Positions 36,580 to 44,941 of a DNA stretch of 64,000 nucleotides are shown piece after piece (position 1 is the stretch's first letter; every line of letters begins with the position of its first letter). The DNA comes from 40CM-4-65-16 sp035279785 (lineage in GTDB: Bacteria; Chloroflexota; Dormibacteria; Dormibacterales; Dormibacteraceae): the NCBI GenBank assembly GCA_035279785.1, contig DATEHC010000017.1, forward strand, positions 22,381 through 86,380, given 5' to 3'. The position numbers and the translations under genes were made by a program. The notes beneath the pieces are model-generated. The model saw nothing but the letters and a program-made list of their open reading frames with translations, did no database searches and was not told the origin of the DNA.

Positions 36580-37518
36580 CTAGGCGCGCGCGGCCTCGTA
36601 GCTCCATGTTGAGGACGCGATGGAAGCGATCAGCTGCCAGCCCGCGTCGCCGCCCATCCCGTCCGTCATGACCACCAGGACGTACGCGCCGGACGGTCCA
36701 TTCCTCACGAGAGCGGCGTCGTTCTCGACCAGGTCGATGGTCCCCGTCTTGTGCACCACCGTGCTGCGGCCGTTCAGGCCGGCCGGTATCCCCGCTTCGG
36801 TGACGGTGCCGCTGAGCATCGGATACAGCCACGCTTGCGCGGCCGCCCCGCCGAGCGCTCCCTTCGCCTCGGCCGACCATAGCTTCGCGAGGTCGATGGC
36901 GGTAGTAGTGTTGGCGGTGAAGAACGTCGAATCGGTGGCGCCCATCGACGCCGCCCACGCATTCAGCGCATCGGCTCCGCCGACGTCGCGAACGAGCATG
37001 TGGCCGGCCGTGTTGTCGGAGTAGAGCCCGGCGCGGCGCGCCAGCTCGTTGCGCGTGTAGCACATGCCGTCCGCGTAGTCGTCATACCAACCGTCCTCGT
37101 AGTCCGCGTCCTCGTAGCACACGGCGCCGTTGGGATCGGTTGCGCCCGCGGCGATGTTCTGCGCTTCCAGCATCAGCGCCGCGAGCTTGTACGTGCTGGC
37201 TGCGGTGAAGACTTCGTCGCCGTTGTAGGTCCAGGTCAGGGGCGCCGGTCCGCCGAGCTCGATCAGCGCGACGCCGACGGAGCCGCTGCTTTCCTGCACG
37301 AGCGGTTCGATGGTTGCGGTCAGGCTCATCGGGCTGCGTGCGACGAGCTCGTTGATCGCGGTCAGCAGCTGATGGGTCCCCGCGACCGCGAGCGTCGATG
37401 CCGATGACGCGCGGCGCGCGGGTGCGGTCGGGGTGCGCGCCTGCGCGTCCTGTGCCGCCGGCGCCAGTGCGATGACGACCACGCCGGCCACGACCAACAC
37501 GCGCGAGGCGACCTTCAC
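36580..37518 (-). CDS. Secreted class A beta-lactamase-like serine hydrolase
   Basis: A 312-aa protein with a signal peptide (MKVASRVLVVAGVVVIALAP, cleavage near AQA-RT). Active-site motifs of penicillin-recognising enzymes are present: Ser108-x-x-Lys111 (STYK), SDN at 167-169 and KTG at 257-259. The Glu166-type omega-loop motif (ExxLN) that drives deacylation in true class A beta-lactamases is not visible; the segment reads MGATDSTFFTANTTT. It may therefore be a penicillin-binding-like peptidase, esterase or slow beta-lactamase. Four cysteines between motifs one and two may form a disulfide. It is convergent with the methyltransferase. Confidence 0.85.
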   Translation of the reverse strand: MKVASRVLVVAGVVVIALAPAAQDAQARTPTAPARRASSASTLAVAGTHQLLTAINELVARSPMSLTATIEPLVQESSGSVGVALIELGGPAPLTWTYNGDEVFTAASTYKLAALMLEAQNIAAGATDPNGAVCYEDADYEDGWYDDYADGMCYTRNELARRAGLYSDNTAGHMLVRDVGGADALNAWAASMGATDSTFFTANTTTAIDLAKLWSAEAKGALGGAAAQAWLYPMLSGTVTEAGIPAGLNGRSTVVHKTGTIDLVENDAALVRNGPSGAYVLVVMTDGMGGDAGWQLIASIASSTWSYEAARA

Positions 37519-37596
37519 GACTTTTTCTTGTTGTCACGGTGCGAGCCGTGTCTAAGAATTGGCTGAGTCGCCGGTAATGTTTTTGCAAGGGCGGGC

Positions 37597-38433
37597 TCAG
37601 GACGGGGGCAGCTTCTCCACCGTCACGTCTCGGCCGAGAAGGGCCGAGATCACGCGCCGCGACGCCGCTGGGTCGCCGCTGGTCCAGAACGATTCAGTGC
37701 CCTCTCCACCGTCTGCGAGCATGTCGCGCTCCTCGAGCACGCGCCGCAGCTGGCGCGCCACCGCCGCGCCGGTCTCGATCAGCGCGACGTTCGGGCCCGC
37801 CATCTCGGCAAGGAGTGGTTTCAGGAAGACGTAGTGCGTGGAGCCCAGGACGATCGCATCCGCGCCCGCGTCGAGCATCGGCCTGACGTAGCCCTCGACC
37901 ATGCGTCGCAGCTCCGAGCTCCCGAGATCGGCCTCCTCGATGTGCTCGACGAGGCCAGGCACGGGCTGGATGATCACCTTCACGTCGCCGCTGAACCGGT
38001 CGAGCAGCGATGCGAGCCTGTCGGATTCGCTGACGGCCGCGGGGACGATCGCGCCCACCACTCCGGAGCGCGTCGCGGCGACCGCGGGCTTGATGCCCGG
38101 CTCGATGCCGACGACGGGGATGGCGAGGCTGCTGCGAAGCGCTTCCGCCGATCCGGCCGTGCCGGTGTTCGAGCCGATCACGACCGCCTTGATACCGCGC
38201 TCGATGAGGAAGCCGGAGATCTCGAGGGCGCGCCGCCGCACGAAGCCGGGCGGCTTGTCGCCCCATGGAGCGTTGGCGGAATCGGCGACGTAGTAGATCG
38301 ACTCGGCGGGCAGCAATGCGCGGATCTCGCGCAGCACCGAAAGCCCGCCGACGCCGGAGTCGAATAGGCCGACGGGCGCGGGGTTCACATGCCGAAGGCT
38401 AGCCGACATCACATGGTCCGACCTGTCAGGCAT
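37597..38433 (-). CDS. Glutamate racemase homologue with both catalytic cysteines replaced by serine
   Basis: A 278-aa MurI-fold protein. VGLFDSGVGGLSVLREIRALLP is the N-terminal MurI signature with its Asp. YVADSANAPWGDKP follows, corresponding to the usual PYG segment. The first catalytic motif, normally ACNT, reads VIGSNTGTAG with Ser88 (codon TCG). The second, normally GCTH, reads VLGSTHYVFLKP with Ser198 (codon TCC). Loss of both thiols should abolish the two-base racemase mechanism. It may be a structural or regulatory homologue (some MurI proteins bind gyrase) or a hydrolase-like enzyme; this is inference. Starts at ATG 38433 or ATG 38409 are possible. A perfect 22-bp palindrome lies just upstream. 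Confidence 0.9.
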   Translation of the reverse strand: MPDRSDHVMSASLRHVNPAPVGLFDSGVGGLSVLREIRALLPAESIYYVADSANAPWGDKPPGFVRRRALEISGFLIERGIKAVVIGSNTGTAGSAEALRSSLAIPVVGIEPGIKPAVAATRSGVVGAIVPAAVSESDRLASLLDRFSGDVKVIIQPVPGLVEHIEEADLGSSELRRMVEGYVRPMLDAGADAIVLGSTHYVFLKPLLAEMAGPNVALIETGAAVARQLRRVLEERDMLADGGEGTESFWTSGDPAASRRVISALLGRDVTVEKLPPS

Positions 38434-38450
38434 TTCCGGCCGCCAAAACC

Positions 38451-38472
38451 CCGGATAGTCCGGACTATCCGG
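38451..38472. promoter_or_regulatory. Perfect 22-bp palindrome in a divergent intergenic region
   Basis: CCGGATAGTCC is followed directly by its exact reverse complement with no spacer. It lies 18 bp before the ATG of the MurI-like gene and about 130 bp before the small membrane-protein gene on the other strand. Further inverted repeats follow (CCCGGCCGGG at 38483-38492, GGAGC/GCTCC at 38491-38503). This is probably a high-affinity operator for a dimeric repressor or activator. Confidence 0.6.
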
Positions 38473-38599
38473 CCTTCATCACCCCGGCCGGGAGCAGCGC
38501 TCCAGGCTCTGAAATTTGCATACCATCCGGCGCCGCCGAACGAGATCTTGAAAATCCATTTTTTGACTCCAGTTTTGGCGTTTGGCGCGTTCTATCTGT

Positions 38600-38785
38600 A
38601 TGCCGCGCCGTTTGCTTTGGGGCCTGGCGTTCGGCCTCCTCGTAGGTGGTTGCGTCGTGGCGCTGAGCGCGGCGCGGTACGGCTTAAGCGCACCGCTCCT
38701 GCTCGTCGGAATTGTGCTCGCGCTGGGCTTCGGAGGACTTGCCTTCGCCAGCGCTTTCGTAGAACGCCGCCGGCCCGTAGACTGA
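38600..38785 (+). CDS. Small two-helix membrane protein
   Basis: A 61-aa protein from ATG 38600: a basic start (MPRRLLWG), two hydrophobic helices (LAFGLLVGGCVVALSAARYG and APLLLVGIVLALGFGGLAFASAF) and a basic tail ERRRPVD. No family is recognised. A TTG at 38582 would extend it by six residues. The AT-rich segment at 38540-38600 could hold the promoter. A second small gene follows 8 bp later. Confidence 0.55.
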   Translation: MPRRLLWGLAFGLLVGGCVVALSAARYGLSAPLLLVGIVLALGFGGLAFASAFVERRRPVD

Positions 38786-38793
38786 ACGCCGGT

Positions 38794-38994
38794 TTGGGGG
38801 AATCCGAGCGCGTCGGCATCACGCCGAAGAGCTGGACCGCGGAATCGCATCACGGCGTGCTGCACCTCGGCAAGCGCTGGTACGTCGTGAGCGCGGAGCT
38901 GGACGAGCACGGTCAGGCCGAGGGCGTCCGGCTGGACGGTCCGTACCCTGACCGCGAATCGGCCGAGTCGCGCGCGCGTTCGATGCAGGCCTGA
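38794..38994 (+). CDS. Small hypothetical protein
   Basis: A 66-aa frame from TTG 38794 with a compact beta-rich composition: VGITPKSWTAESHHGVLHLGKRWYVVSAELDEHGQAEGVRLDGPYPDRESA. A single aromatic-rich beta sheet is plausible. I recognise no family. It ends 6 bp before the phosphoesterase gene and probably shares its transcript. Confidence 0.5.
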   Translation: MGESERVGITPKSWTAESHHGVLHLGKRWYVVSAELDEHGQAEGVRLDGPYPDRESAESRARSMQA

Positions 38995-39000
38995 TCCGCG

Positions 39001-39753
39001 GTGCGCGTCGCCGCGATCTCCGACATCCACGGCAACCTGCCGGCTCTCGAAGCGGTGCTCGCCGAAGTCGACCGCGAGATGCCGGACCTGATGGTGTTCT
39101 GCGGCGATGTCGCTTCCGGCCCGATGCCCGCCGAGACCATCGATCGCTTGCTGACGCTCGACGGTGCACGGTTCGTCCGTGGCAACGCCGACCGCGGCCT
39201 CATCGAGGAGTTCGACGCCGTGCCGCACGCCGCGATGCCTGGCCCATTCCTGGACTGGTGCACGCGCCAGCTCACGCGCAAGCAGCGCGATTTCCTCGCG
39301 TCATTCGAGAGCACGGTGACGGTCGATGACGTCGACGGGTTGGGCCAGGTGCTTTTCTGCCACGCCTCTCCGCGCAACGACACGGACGCGTTCACGGTCG
39401 CGACGCCGGATGAACGGGTACGCGCACTTTTCGCCGGAACCCGCGCCGGCGTCGTCGTGTGCGGCCACACTCATATGCAGTTCGACCGCATGGTCGGTGA
39501 CATTCGCTTGGTCAACGCCGGCAGTGTCGGCATGCCCTACGGAGCTCCTGGCGCGTACTGGGCGATGCTTGGCCCCGACGTCGACCTGCGGCGCACGGAT
39601 TACGACCGTGAGGCGGCCGCGACCCGCATACGCGCGAAGGATTGGGACCAGGCCGAGGAGTTCGCCAAGGGCAACGTGCTGAGCGCGCCGTCGATCGAGG
39701 AGGCGATGAAGTTCATCGGCGGCATCGAGGCGAAGCAGGTCGCGAACGCTTAG
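39001..39753 (+). CDS. Calcineurin-like metallophosphoesterase (YfcE/MJ0936 type)
   Basis: A 250-aa enzyme. Metal motifs are SDIHGN (near residue 7), FCGDVASG, VRGNAD, a His in FCHASP and CGHTHMQFDR, followed by VNAGSVGMPYG. This is the small YfcE-type dinuclear phosphodiesterase fold; the natural substrate is unknown. It starts at GTG 39001. Its stop overlaps the stop of a convergent small gene. Confidence 0.92.
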   Translation: MRVAAISDIHGNLPALEAVLAEVDREMPDLMVFCGDVASGPMPAETIDRLLTLDGARFVRGNADRGLIEEFDAVPHAAMPGPFLDWCTRQLTRKQRDFLASFESTVTVDDVDGLGQVLFCHASPRNDTDAFTVATPDERVRALFAGTRAGVVVCGHTHMQFDRMVGDIRLVNAGSVGMPYGAPGAYWAMLGPDVDLRRTDYDREAAATRIRAKDWDQAEEFAKGNVLSAPSIEEAMKFIGGIEAKQVANA

Positions 39754-40016
39754 CGCGTTCGGTAGCCGGGCAGGCTCCTGGTGTCGGATTCCGTCAGGTC
39801 GGTGATCACGTGATGGTCGGTCATCCTCTTCACGCGAGCGGCCGGCACCTCGACCAGCACGCCGTCCCTCCGACGCAGGACGATGCCGTGAAAGATGTCC
39901 TCGTCGCGGTCACCAAGCGTCGCCTCCGCGGTGCCGATGTCCGACCCGTCGACGCCGACCACGCCGGCGTTGGTCCGCATGGCGGTCCAGGCGATGGGCG
40001 TCTCGTCCTCGTACAT
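39750..40016 (-). CDS. Small PRC-barrel-like protein
   Basis: An 88-aa beta-rich protein. GVVGVDGSDIGTAEATLGDRDEDIFHGIVLRRRDGVLVEVPAARVKRMTDHHVITDL has the pattern of a small barrel like PRC-barrel or DUF2171 proteins: a G-x-x-G turn followed by strands ending in VPAARV. Function is unknown. It is divergent from the release-factor-like gene. Confidence 0.6.
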   Translation of the reverse strand: MYEDETPIAWTAMRTNAGVVGVDGSDIGTAEATLGDRDEDIFHGIVLRRRDGVLVEVPAARVKRMTDHHVITDLTESDTRSLPGYRTR

Positions 40017-40069
40017 GGGCTCGAGCCCACTCTACCGACAGGCGGTTCGCAAGCGTTCAAGATTGTGGA

Positions 40070-40849
40070 ATGACGCGCTACAGCCCGCTGCTGTCGATCT
40101 TTGTCCTCGCCCCCCGACTGCGGCGCGCGTCGAACCGCGCGGTGAGCATCTTCCTGCCCGCGCGCTCGGAGGGCTACGACGCCCGCTTCTACGACATCGA
40201 GTTTCGCGACCTGCTGCACCGCTACTCCAGCAGGCTGGGCCCGAAGGACCGCGAGTTGATGGAGTACGAGATGCGGCGGCTGCGTCACCACGTCGCGGTC
40301 GTGCGGCCGGCGGGCTGCCCGGCGTTCGCGGGTTTCGCCGACGAGCCCAAGGGAGTTCTCGAGCTCGTCAAGCTTCGTGATGAGACGGACGAGCGGCTCG
40401 AGGTGGGGGAGCTGCTGCTCGCCCCGGTGATGCGCCAGCTGGAGCACCATCCGCCCGCGCTCATCGCCGTCGTCGACAAGGAGCACGCGCGGACTTTCGG
40501 CGCGATCCTCGAGGACATCATTCCGCTCGACGAGGTCAATGGCGCGGAGGTTCGGCATTCGCGGGCCGGTGGCACGTCGGCGCCGAGCAACCAGCGCAAG
40601 GCGGACAACCGCGCCAAGGCAAACCTGGAGACGGCCGTGAAGACGGTGGAACGCGAGATGAGCTCCGGCGCCTACATGCACCTGTATGTCGCGGGGCCGG
40701 CGGAGGCGCGCACGACCTTCGAGCGCCTGCTGCCCGAGCGTTTGAAGAAGACGATCGCCGGCCATCTGAGCGCGTCGCTCGACTCGGCGGTCCTCAGGCG
40801 CGAGCTGCGCGAGAAGATGGCGGCCGCAGAACGATCTGCGTCTGGGTGA
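40070..40849 (+). CDS. Bacterial eRF1-like (baeRF/VLRF1-type) protein
   Basis: A 259-aa protein. The central part PPALIAVVDKEHARTFGAILEDIIPL followed by GGTSAPSNQRKADNRAKANLETAVKTVE and the C-terminal RTTFERLLPERLKKTIAGHLSASLDSAVLRRELREKM follow the pattern of bacterial release-factor-1-like proteins. These are related to archaeal/eukaryotic eRF1 domain 2-3 and are proposed to act in ribosome rescue or hibernation. The N-terminal domain (VSIFLPARSEGYDARFYDIEFRDLL) is also typical. The 3' end overlaps the convergent thioesterase gene by 56 bp. Confidence 0.75.
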   Translation: MTRYSPLLSIFVLAPRLRRASNRAVSIFLPARSEGYDARFYDIEFRDLLHRYSSRLGPKDRELMEYEMRRLRHHVAVVRPAGCPAFAGFADEPKGVLELVKLRDETDERLEVGELLLAPVMRQLEHHPPALIAVVDKEHARTFGAILEDIIPLDEVNGAEVRHSRAGGTSAPSNQRKADNRAKANLETAVKTVEREMSSGAYMHLYVAGPAEARTTFERLLPERLKKTIAGHLSASLDSAVLRRELREKMAAAERSASG

Positions 40850-41186
40850 CCTTCGCGACAAGCCTGCCGTTCTCGTCACGCACAGCGGTTTCGACGACGA
40901 CCGTCGTGCCTCCCCGATGCAGGGGCGTCGCGGAGGCCGTGACCCGTCCCTGACGCACCGCGCCGAGGAAGTTCGTCTTCGATTCGATGGTGGACGTGCC
41001 CGCGGCACCCTCCGGCAGGTTGAGAAACGCGCACGCTCCGCCCGCGGAATCGGCCAGCGCCATGATCACGCCGCCGTGAAGAATTCCGCCCGCCGTGCAC
41101 AGTTCGGGCGCCCATTCGAGCGATAAGACCACCCGCTCGGGCGCGGATTCGTCGCTCCGGATGCCGAGGGTGGCGGCTAGCGGCAT
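40794..41186 (-). CDS. PaaI-type hotdog thioesterase
   Basis: A 130-aa hotdog-fold protein: ELCTAGGILHGGVIMALADSAGGACAF contains the HGG motif with its catalytic His region and Asp on the long helix. ESKTNFLGAVRQGRVTASATPLHRGGTTVVVETAVRDENGRLVAKVTQTQIVL follows. It is probably an acyl-CoA thioesterase on aromatic or short-chain CoA esters. The start ATG 41186 gives MPLAATLGI, slightly shorter than relatives. It is divergent from the transaldolase gene by 36 bp. Confidence 0.88.
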   Translation of the reverse strand: MPLAATLGIRSDESAPERVVLSLEWAPELCTAGGILHGGVIMALADSAGGACAFLNLPEGAAGTSTIESKTNFLGAVRQGRVTASATPLHRGGTTVVVETAVRDENGRLVAKVTQTQIVLRPPSSRAARA

Positions 41187-41222
41187 CCACTCGCTGAAGC
41201 GTTCTATGTTGGGAAGTAGAGC

Positions 41223-42347
41223 ATGAACCAGGCGGACCGCATCTCGGAGCTGAGGCGACTCGGGCAGAGCGTCTGGCTCGACCAGATCGACCGCGACATG
41301 ATCCGGACCGGCCGGCTCGAGCAGCTCCGCGATCTGGGTGTAAGCGGCGTCACCGCGAACCCGACCATCTTCGCCACGGCCCTCACTCGGTCGGACGTGT
41401 ACGCGCCAGACATTGCGCGCCGCCTCGATCGCGGGATGGACGCCGAATCGATCCTGTGGGAGCTGCTGATCGAGGACGTGCAGGCGGCGGCGGACATATT
41501 CCGGCCCACGTTCGATCGCGAGCACGGTCGCGACGGTTTCGTGAGCATCGAGGTTTCGCCCGAGATCGCGGGCGACACCGACAGGACGATCGCCGCCGCG
41601 CGCGACCTTCACCGGCGCGTTGCCCGTCCCAACGCGATGGTCAAGATCCCCGCGACCCCATCCGGGTTGCCCGCGATCGAAGCGATGATCGCGGACGGGG
41701 CCAACATCAACGTGACGCTGATCTTCGCCGTCGAGAGATACGTCAAGGTGGTCGAGGCTTTTCTCGCCGGCCTCGAGCGCCTGCTCGAGAGCGCGGGGGA
41801 CGTGACGCGCGTGCAGAGCGTCGCCAGCTTTTTTGTCAGCCGCGTCGACACGAAGGTGGACGAGCGGCTCGAGAAGAGGATCGCGCAGGCCGACAGCAGC
41901 CGCAAGCCTCAGCTGCGCAAGCTCCTGGGCAAGGCGGCGGTCGCGAACTCGAGGCTGGCTTACGAGATGTTCAGCCAGCTCCACGCCGGACCGCGCTGGG
42001 ACAGGCTTCGCGACGCGGGTGCTTCGGTGCAGCGCTGTCTGTGGGCGAGCACGTCGACGAAGAACCCGAGCTACTCCGACGTGATGTACGTCGAGGACCT
42101 CATCGGGCCGGCGACCGTGAACACGATGCCGGTCCCCACGCTCGAGGCGTTCAACGACCACGGCCGCGTCGCCCCGACCCTCCAGCAGAACGTCGACGGC
42201 GCGCGCCGCGTGCTCGACGACCTGGCGGCCGCCGGCATCGACCTCGCGGCCATCACGCAGGAGCTGGAGGACGAAGGCGTCGCCGGGTTCGCGAAGTCTT
42301 ATCGGGAGTCGATCGACCACCTGAGCAAGGTTCAAACCGGCCGGTAA
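41223..42347 (+). CDS. tal: Transaldolase
   Basis: A 374-aa protein of the long transaldolase subfamily found in actinobacteria and cyanobacteria. SVWLDQIDRDMI, VSGVTANPTIFATAL, FVSIEVSPEIAGDT, NAMVKIPATPSG with Schiff-base Lys141, INVTLIFAVERY and LWASTSTKNPSYSDVMYVEDLIG are all present. It transfers dihydroxyacetone units in the pentose phosphate pathway. It is preceded by a short divergent region and followed 24 bp later by an ABC exporter operon. Confidence 0.95.
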   Translation: MNQADRISELRRLGQSVWLDQIDRDMIRTGRLEQLRDLGVSGVTANPTIFATALTRSDVYAPDIARRLDRGMDAESILWELLIEDVQAAADIFRPTFDREHGRDGFVSIEVSPEIAGDTDRTIAAARDLHRRVARPNAMVKIPATPSGLPAIEAMIADGANINVTLIFAVERYVKVVEAFLAGLERLLESAGDVTRVQSVASFFVSRVDTKVDERLEKRIAQADSSRKPQLRKLLGKAAVANSRLAYEMFSQLHAGPRWDRLRDAGASVQRCLWASTSTKNPSYSDVMYVEDLIGPATVNTMPVPTLEAFNDHGRVAPTLQQNVDGARRVLDDLAAAGIDLAAITQELEDEGVAGFAKSYRESIDHLSKVQTGR

Positions 42348-42371
42348 CCGCCGCAGTACGTTTAGCGGGCC

Positions 42372-43349
42372 ATGTCCTCAGTCGCGATTGAAGCGCGCTC
42401 TCTGCGCAAGATCTACGAGAGCACCCGCGGCGTCTTCCGCCGGGAGAAGGTCGAGCGAACCGCGCTGAAGGGCGTCGATCTCGCCATCGGGAGCGGCGAG
42501 CTGTTCGGTCTCCTCGGTCCCAACGGGGCGGGCAAGACCACGATGGTCAAGATCTTCACGACCCTGCTCCTGCCGACATCGGGGACGGCGCGTGTGCTCG
42601 GCCTCGACGTTGTCAAGGACTCCTGGGCGCTGCGCAAGCGGATGGGGTTCGTGTTCGGTGGCGAGCGTGGGCTCTACTGGCGGCTGTCGGGCCTCGACAA
42701 CCTGCGCTACTTCGCCGACCTGTATCGGGTGCCGCCCGACGTGGCGCGGCGCAGGATCCCCGCCCTGATCGAGCGGCTTGGGCTGACGGGCAGGGAGCGT
42801 GACCGCGTCGAGCTCTACTCGCGCGGGATGAAGCAGCGCCTGCACCTGGCGCGCGGCCTGCTCAACGACCCCGAGGTGCTCTTCCTGGACGAGCCGACGA
42901 TCGGCCTCGACCCGGTGGGCGCACGTGAGCTGCGCAGCATCGTGCGCGAGCTCGCTGACTCGGGCAAGACGATCTTCCTCACGACGCACTACATGTTCGA
43001 GGCCGACGCCGTATGCGACCGCATCGCCGTGATCAAGGACGGCGGCATCGTCGCCGAGGGCACGCCGGACAGCATCAAGGACCTCGTCAAGGACCAGGGC
43101 GTGGTCGAGTTCGAGGTGGTGGGCCTGGCGGACGAGCGGATTGCGCAGCTGCGCGCGCTCGCCGGCGTGAGCTCCGTGGCCGTCGACACGCGCGAGCTCG
43201 CCCAGGTCGTGACCATCCAGTGCAGCCGTCCCGGCGAGGTGATCGCGCAGCTGGGCTACGTGCTCGACGGGGTCGCGCCGGCCAAGGTGACCTCGCGCGA
43301 GCCCACGCTCGAGGATGCCTACGTGCAGCTCATCGGCGAGTCGTCGTGA
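42372..43349 (+). CDS. ABC-2 type exporter ATP-binding protein (DrrA-like)
   Basis: A 325-aa ATPase. Walker A is LGPNGAGKTT. The Q-loop region is FGGERGLYWRLSGLDNLRYFA. The signature reads YSRGMKQRLHLARGLL in place of LSGGQ, as in DrrA/NatA exporters. Walker B is VLFLDEPTIGLDP, and the H-loop is LTTHYM. The C-terminal about 80 residues form the usual DrrA-type extension. It energises the two membrane proteins encoded next, with which it overlaps by 4 bp (GTGA). The cargo is unknown. Confidence 0.93.
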   Translation: MSSVAIEARSLRKIYESTRGVFRREKVERTALKGVDLAIGSGELFGLLGPNGAGKTTMVKIFTTLLLPTSGTARVLGLDVVKDSWALRKRMGFVFGGERGLYWRLSGLDNLRYFADLYRVPPDVARRRIPALIERLGLTGRERDRVELYSRGMKQRLHLARGLLNDPEVLFLDEPTIGLDPVGARELRSIVRELADSGKTIFLTTHYMFEADAVCDRIAVIKDGGIVAEGTPDSIKDLVKDQGVVEFEVVGLADERIAQLRALAGVSSVAVDTRELAQVVTIQCSRPGEVIAQLGYVLDGVAPAKVTSREPTLEDAYVQLIGESS

Positions 43350-44143
43350 GGTCGCTCCTGCGCGCCTGCATCAGCGCGTTCTGGATCTCGGTCCGCCTGA
43401 AGGTCGTCAGCCCATGGGCGTACCTGAACTGGCTCGTCTTTCCTCTCATCTTCGCGACGGTGGGACTCTACGTGCTCAGCCTTCCAACCGCCGGCATGGG
43501 CGCGGCGGGCTCGCACCTCGTGTACGGCATCCTGGGCGGCGGCCTGATCGGCTACTGGTCGGACGCGTACATCGATGGCGGCAACGGCATCCAGGACGAG
43601 CGCTGGAACGGAACGCTGGAGCAGCTCTTCGGCACGCCGACGCCTTTGTGGGTGGTGATCCTCGGCAAGGTGTGGGGCGCGCTGCTGTTCGGCTTTCTCG
43701 CGTTCCTCCCGACTGCGGCGTTGGGTTTTTTCGGATTTCACGCCGTGCTGCCTCACCTCGATCCCTGGCGTTTCGTGATCTCGCTCGGCGTGCTGACCTT
43801 TGCCTTCTTCTGCATCGCGCAGGCGCTGACTCCACTGTTTGCGTTGTGGCGGTGGGCGTTCAGCATGGTCAACGGCTTCGAGCTCGGCGTCTACGTGCTG
43901 TGCGGGTTCATGTTCCCGATCGCCGTTCTCACTCCGTGGCTGCAGGGGATCGCGGGCGCGCTTGCGCCGACCTGGGCGGTGCGCGCGCTCTACGCATCCA
44001 CGCTCGCCGAGGGGCCTCATGACTTTGTCGCGTGGTGGCTTTACTCGATCGGCCTGAGCTTCATCTTCTTGATCGGCGCCTACTTCCTCTACGCACTCGT
44101 CGAGCGCGAGGCCCGCGTGTCCGGTCAGCTGGCGCTCGCATGA
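43346..44143 (+). CDS. ABC-2 type permease subunit 1
   Basis: A 265-aa membrane protein with about six helices. FWISVRLKVVSPWAYLNWLVFPLIFATVGLYVL starts the pattern, GIQDERWNGTLEQLFGTPTPLWVVILGKV is the ABC-2 coupling segment (E-x-x-x-GTLEQL), and LAPTWAVRALYAS is the conserved C-terminal loop. The GTG start overlaps the ATPase stop. It probably pairs with the next permease as a heterodimer. Confidence 0.9.
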   Translation: MRSLLRACISAFWISVRLKVVSPWAYLNWLVFPLIFATVGLYVLSLPTAGMGAAGSHLVYGILGGGLIGYWSDAYIDGGNGIQDERWNGTLEQLFGTPTPLWVVILGKVWGALLFGFLAFLPTAALGFFGFHAVLPHLDPWRFVISLGVLTFAFFCIAQALTPLFALWRWAFSMVNGFELGVYVLCGFMFPIAVLTPWLQGIAGALAPTWAVRALYASTLAEGPHDFVAWWLYSIGLSFIFLIGAYFLYALVEREARVSGQLALA

Positions 44144-44940
44144 GGAAGCTCCTCGCCGAGACCGGCGTGTTCCTGCGCGCGACGTACCTCCAGTACGTCG
44201 CGCTCTTCCAGTGGGCGTCGATCCGCGGCTACGTCGCCTACAAGGTCATCCTGCCCGTGACGCAGATCCTTTTCTTCGTCGAGCTCGGCGTTTACGCGAC
44301 GGGCAGGCAGAACGCGCTCTACTTCGCGCTCGGCAACGCGCTCCAGCTCACCGCCAACGCCGGCATATTCGGTGTGATCGCGACCGTCGCCAACGAGCGC
44401 CAGTACGGCACGCTCCCGATCCTGCTCGCGTCGCCTTCGAACCGTCTGGTCACGTTTCTCAGTCGCGCGATCGTCAACGTCATCGACGGCATCGTCACGG
44501 TGGCGGTCGGCCTGGCAATCGCTGTGCTGCTGTTCGGGCTCGACCTGCACCACGCCAACTTCGCGCTCCTGGCGTTCTGCGTGGTGGTTATCTCGCTGAC
44601 CACCGCGGGACTCGGTCTGATGTTCGGAAGCATCGGACTCGTGATGCGCGACGCGATCATCATCGCCAACGTCGTCTATTACGTCCTTCTGATCGTGTGT
44701 GGCATCAATTTCCCGGTCAGCCGCCTGCCGGGCGTGGTGCAGGTCATCTCCTACGCACTGCCGCTGACGCGAGGCGTGCAGGCGGCGCGAGACGCGGCCG
44801 CGGGCGCATCGTTCGGGCAGGTCATCGGGCTGGTCGCGGGCGAGCTCCTGGTGGGCGTCCTGTGGGCGCTCGCGGGTTACGTGCTGTTCCGGCTGCTCGA
44901 GGGTTGGGCCCGGCGCGGCGGGCTGCAGGAAGCGTACTGA
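44140..44940 (+). CDS. ABC-2 type permease subunit 2
   Basis: A 266-aa membrane protein with about six helices. VANERQYGTLPILLASPSNRLVTFLSRAIVNVIDGI matches the ABC-2 coupling motif (ERxxGTL). GINFPVSRLPGVVQVISYALPLTRGVQAARD is the typical C-terminal loop of the DrrB/NatB class. The ATG overlaps the preceding stop (ATGA). The three genes from 42372 make a complete exporter whose substrate cannot be told from sequence. Confidence 0.91.
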   Translation: MRKLLAETGVFLRATYLQYVALFQWASIRGYVAYKVILPVTQILFFVELGVYATGRQNALYFALGNALQLTANAGIFGVIATVANERQYGTLPILLASPSNRLVTFLSRAIVNVIDGIVTVAVGLAIAVLLFGLDLHHANFALLAFCVVVISLTTAGLGLMFGSIGLVMRDAIIIANVVYYVLLIVCGINFPVSRLPGVVQVISYALPLTRGVQAARDAAAGASFGQVIGLVAGELLVGVLWALAGYVLFRLLEGWARRGGLQEAY

Positions 44941-44941
44941 C

